From NCBI GenBank assembly GCA_937873555.1, contig CALMWN010000053.1, positions 1-6,860 on the forward strand: a DNA stretch of 6,860 bases, read 5' to 3'. The notes beneath the pieces are model-generated. The model was not told where the DNA came from and ran no database searches. It worked only from the letters and a program-made list of their open reading frames with translations. How positions within the stretch are numbered: the first letter of the stretch is position 1; every line of letters starts with the position of its first letter. The stretch is from an uncultured Clostridia bacterium (GTDB taxonomy: Bacteria > Bacillota > Clostridia > Acetivibrionales > CALMWN01). Below, one piece after another: positions 6,839 through 6,860 of the stretch. Made by a program: the position numbers and the translations under genes.

Positions 6839-6860
6839 ATGAAAAAAGTTTCGATTATTG
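6839..6860 (+). CDS. Start of a downstream gene (first seven codons only), possibly a transporter solute-binding protein
   Basis: ATG at 6839 follows the strong ribosome binding site and reads MKKVSII before the window ends. A Met-Lys-Lys start running into hydrophobic residues is compatible with a signal peptide. The position right after a YesM/YesN pair and a terminator is where extracellular sugar-binding lipoproteins of ABC importers are commonly found. That a gene starts here is well supported; its product is a guess from context. Confidence 0.6.

Noticed and set aside
1..6860. Search by eye for CRISPR arrays, tRNA or rRNA genes, insertion sequence ends, phage genes or toxin-antitoxin pairs
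   Set aside because: No regularly spaced repeats, RNA gene signatures, transposase motifs or paired small genes were seen; nearly the whole window is explained by four ordinary coding regions.

Overview
The window looks like chromosomal DNA from a Gram-positive, AT-rich clostridium (Bacillota). The reasons are the AT-rich composition, the heavy use of AGA/AGG for Arg and ATA for Ile, the strong purine-rich ribosome binding site before the last gene, and the gene content (a MASE3-type sensor kinase, and a YesM/YesN two-component pair next to a downstream gene). A cellulolytic clostridium of the Acetivibrio/Ruminiclostridium type would fit, but the sequence alone does not prove the genus.

Layout: all genes lie on the + strand. 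Positions 1-735 hold the 3' part of an EamA/DMT-family membrane transporter whose start lies upstream. After a 78-base gap with a plausible promoter comes a 715-residue membrane sensor histidine kinase (814-2961): MASE3 membrane domain, coiled coil, PAS, HisKA and HATPase_c. It has no response regulator beside it. A 194-base non-coding gap (2962-3155) then leads to a YesM-type sensor kinase (3156-5096: two membrane segments, a large extracytoplasmic Cache-like sensor, HAMP, His_kinase, HATPase_c). Its end overlaps by 26 bases the start of a YesN-type response regulator (5071-6699: receiver, long linker, AraC-type DNA-binding domain). A strong hairpin terminator (6723-6756) closes that operon. 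The first seven codons of another gene (from 6839), preceded by a strong ribosome binding site, run off the end.

How the genes work together: YesM should sense an extracellular ligand or state and phosphorylate Asp55 of YesN, and YesN should then bind DNA through its AraC domain. In the Bacillota such pairs usually sit next to, and control, carbohydrate ABC transporter genes. The gene starting at 6839 is therefore the obvious candidate target, perhaps a solute-binding lipoprotein; this is inferred from context, since only seven codons are visible. The MASE3 kinase appears to be a separate, orphan signalling input. I see no CRISPR array, RNA gene, insertion sequence or phage gene. The window is a fairly ordinary signalling cluster, and the points most worth a second look are the regulatory architecture around 6723-6838 and the unpaired MASE3 kinase.
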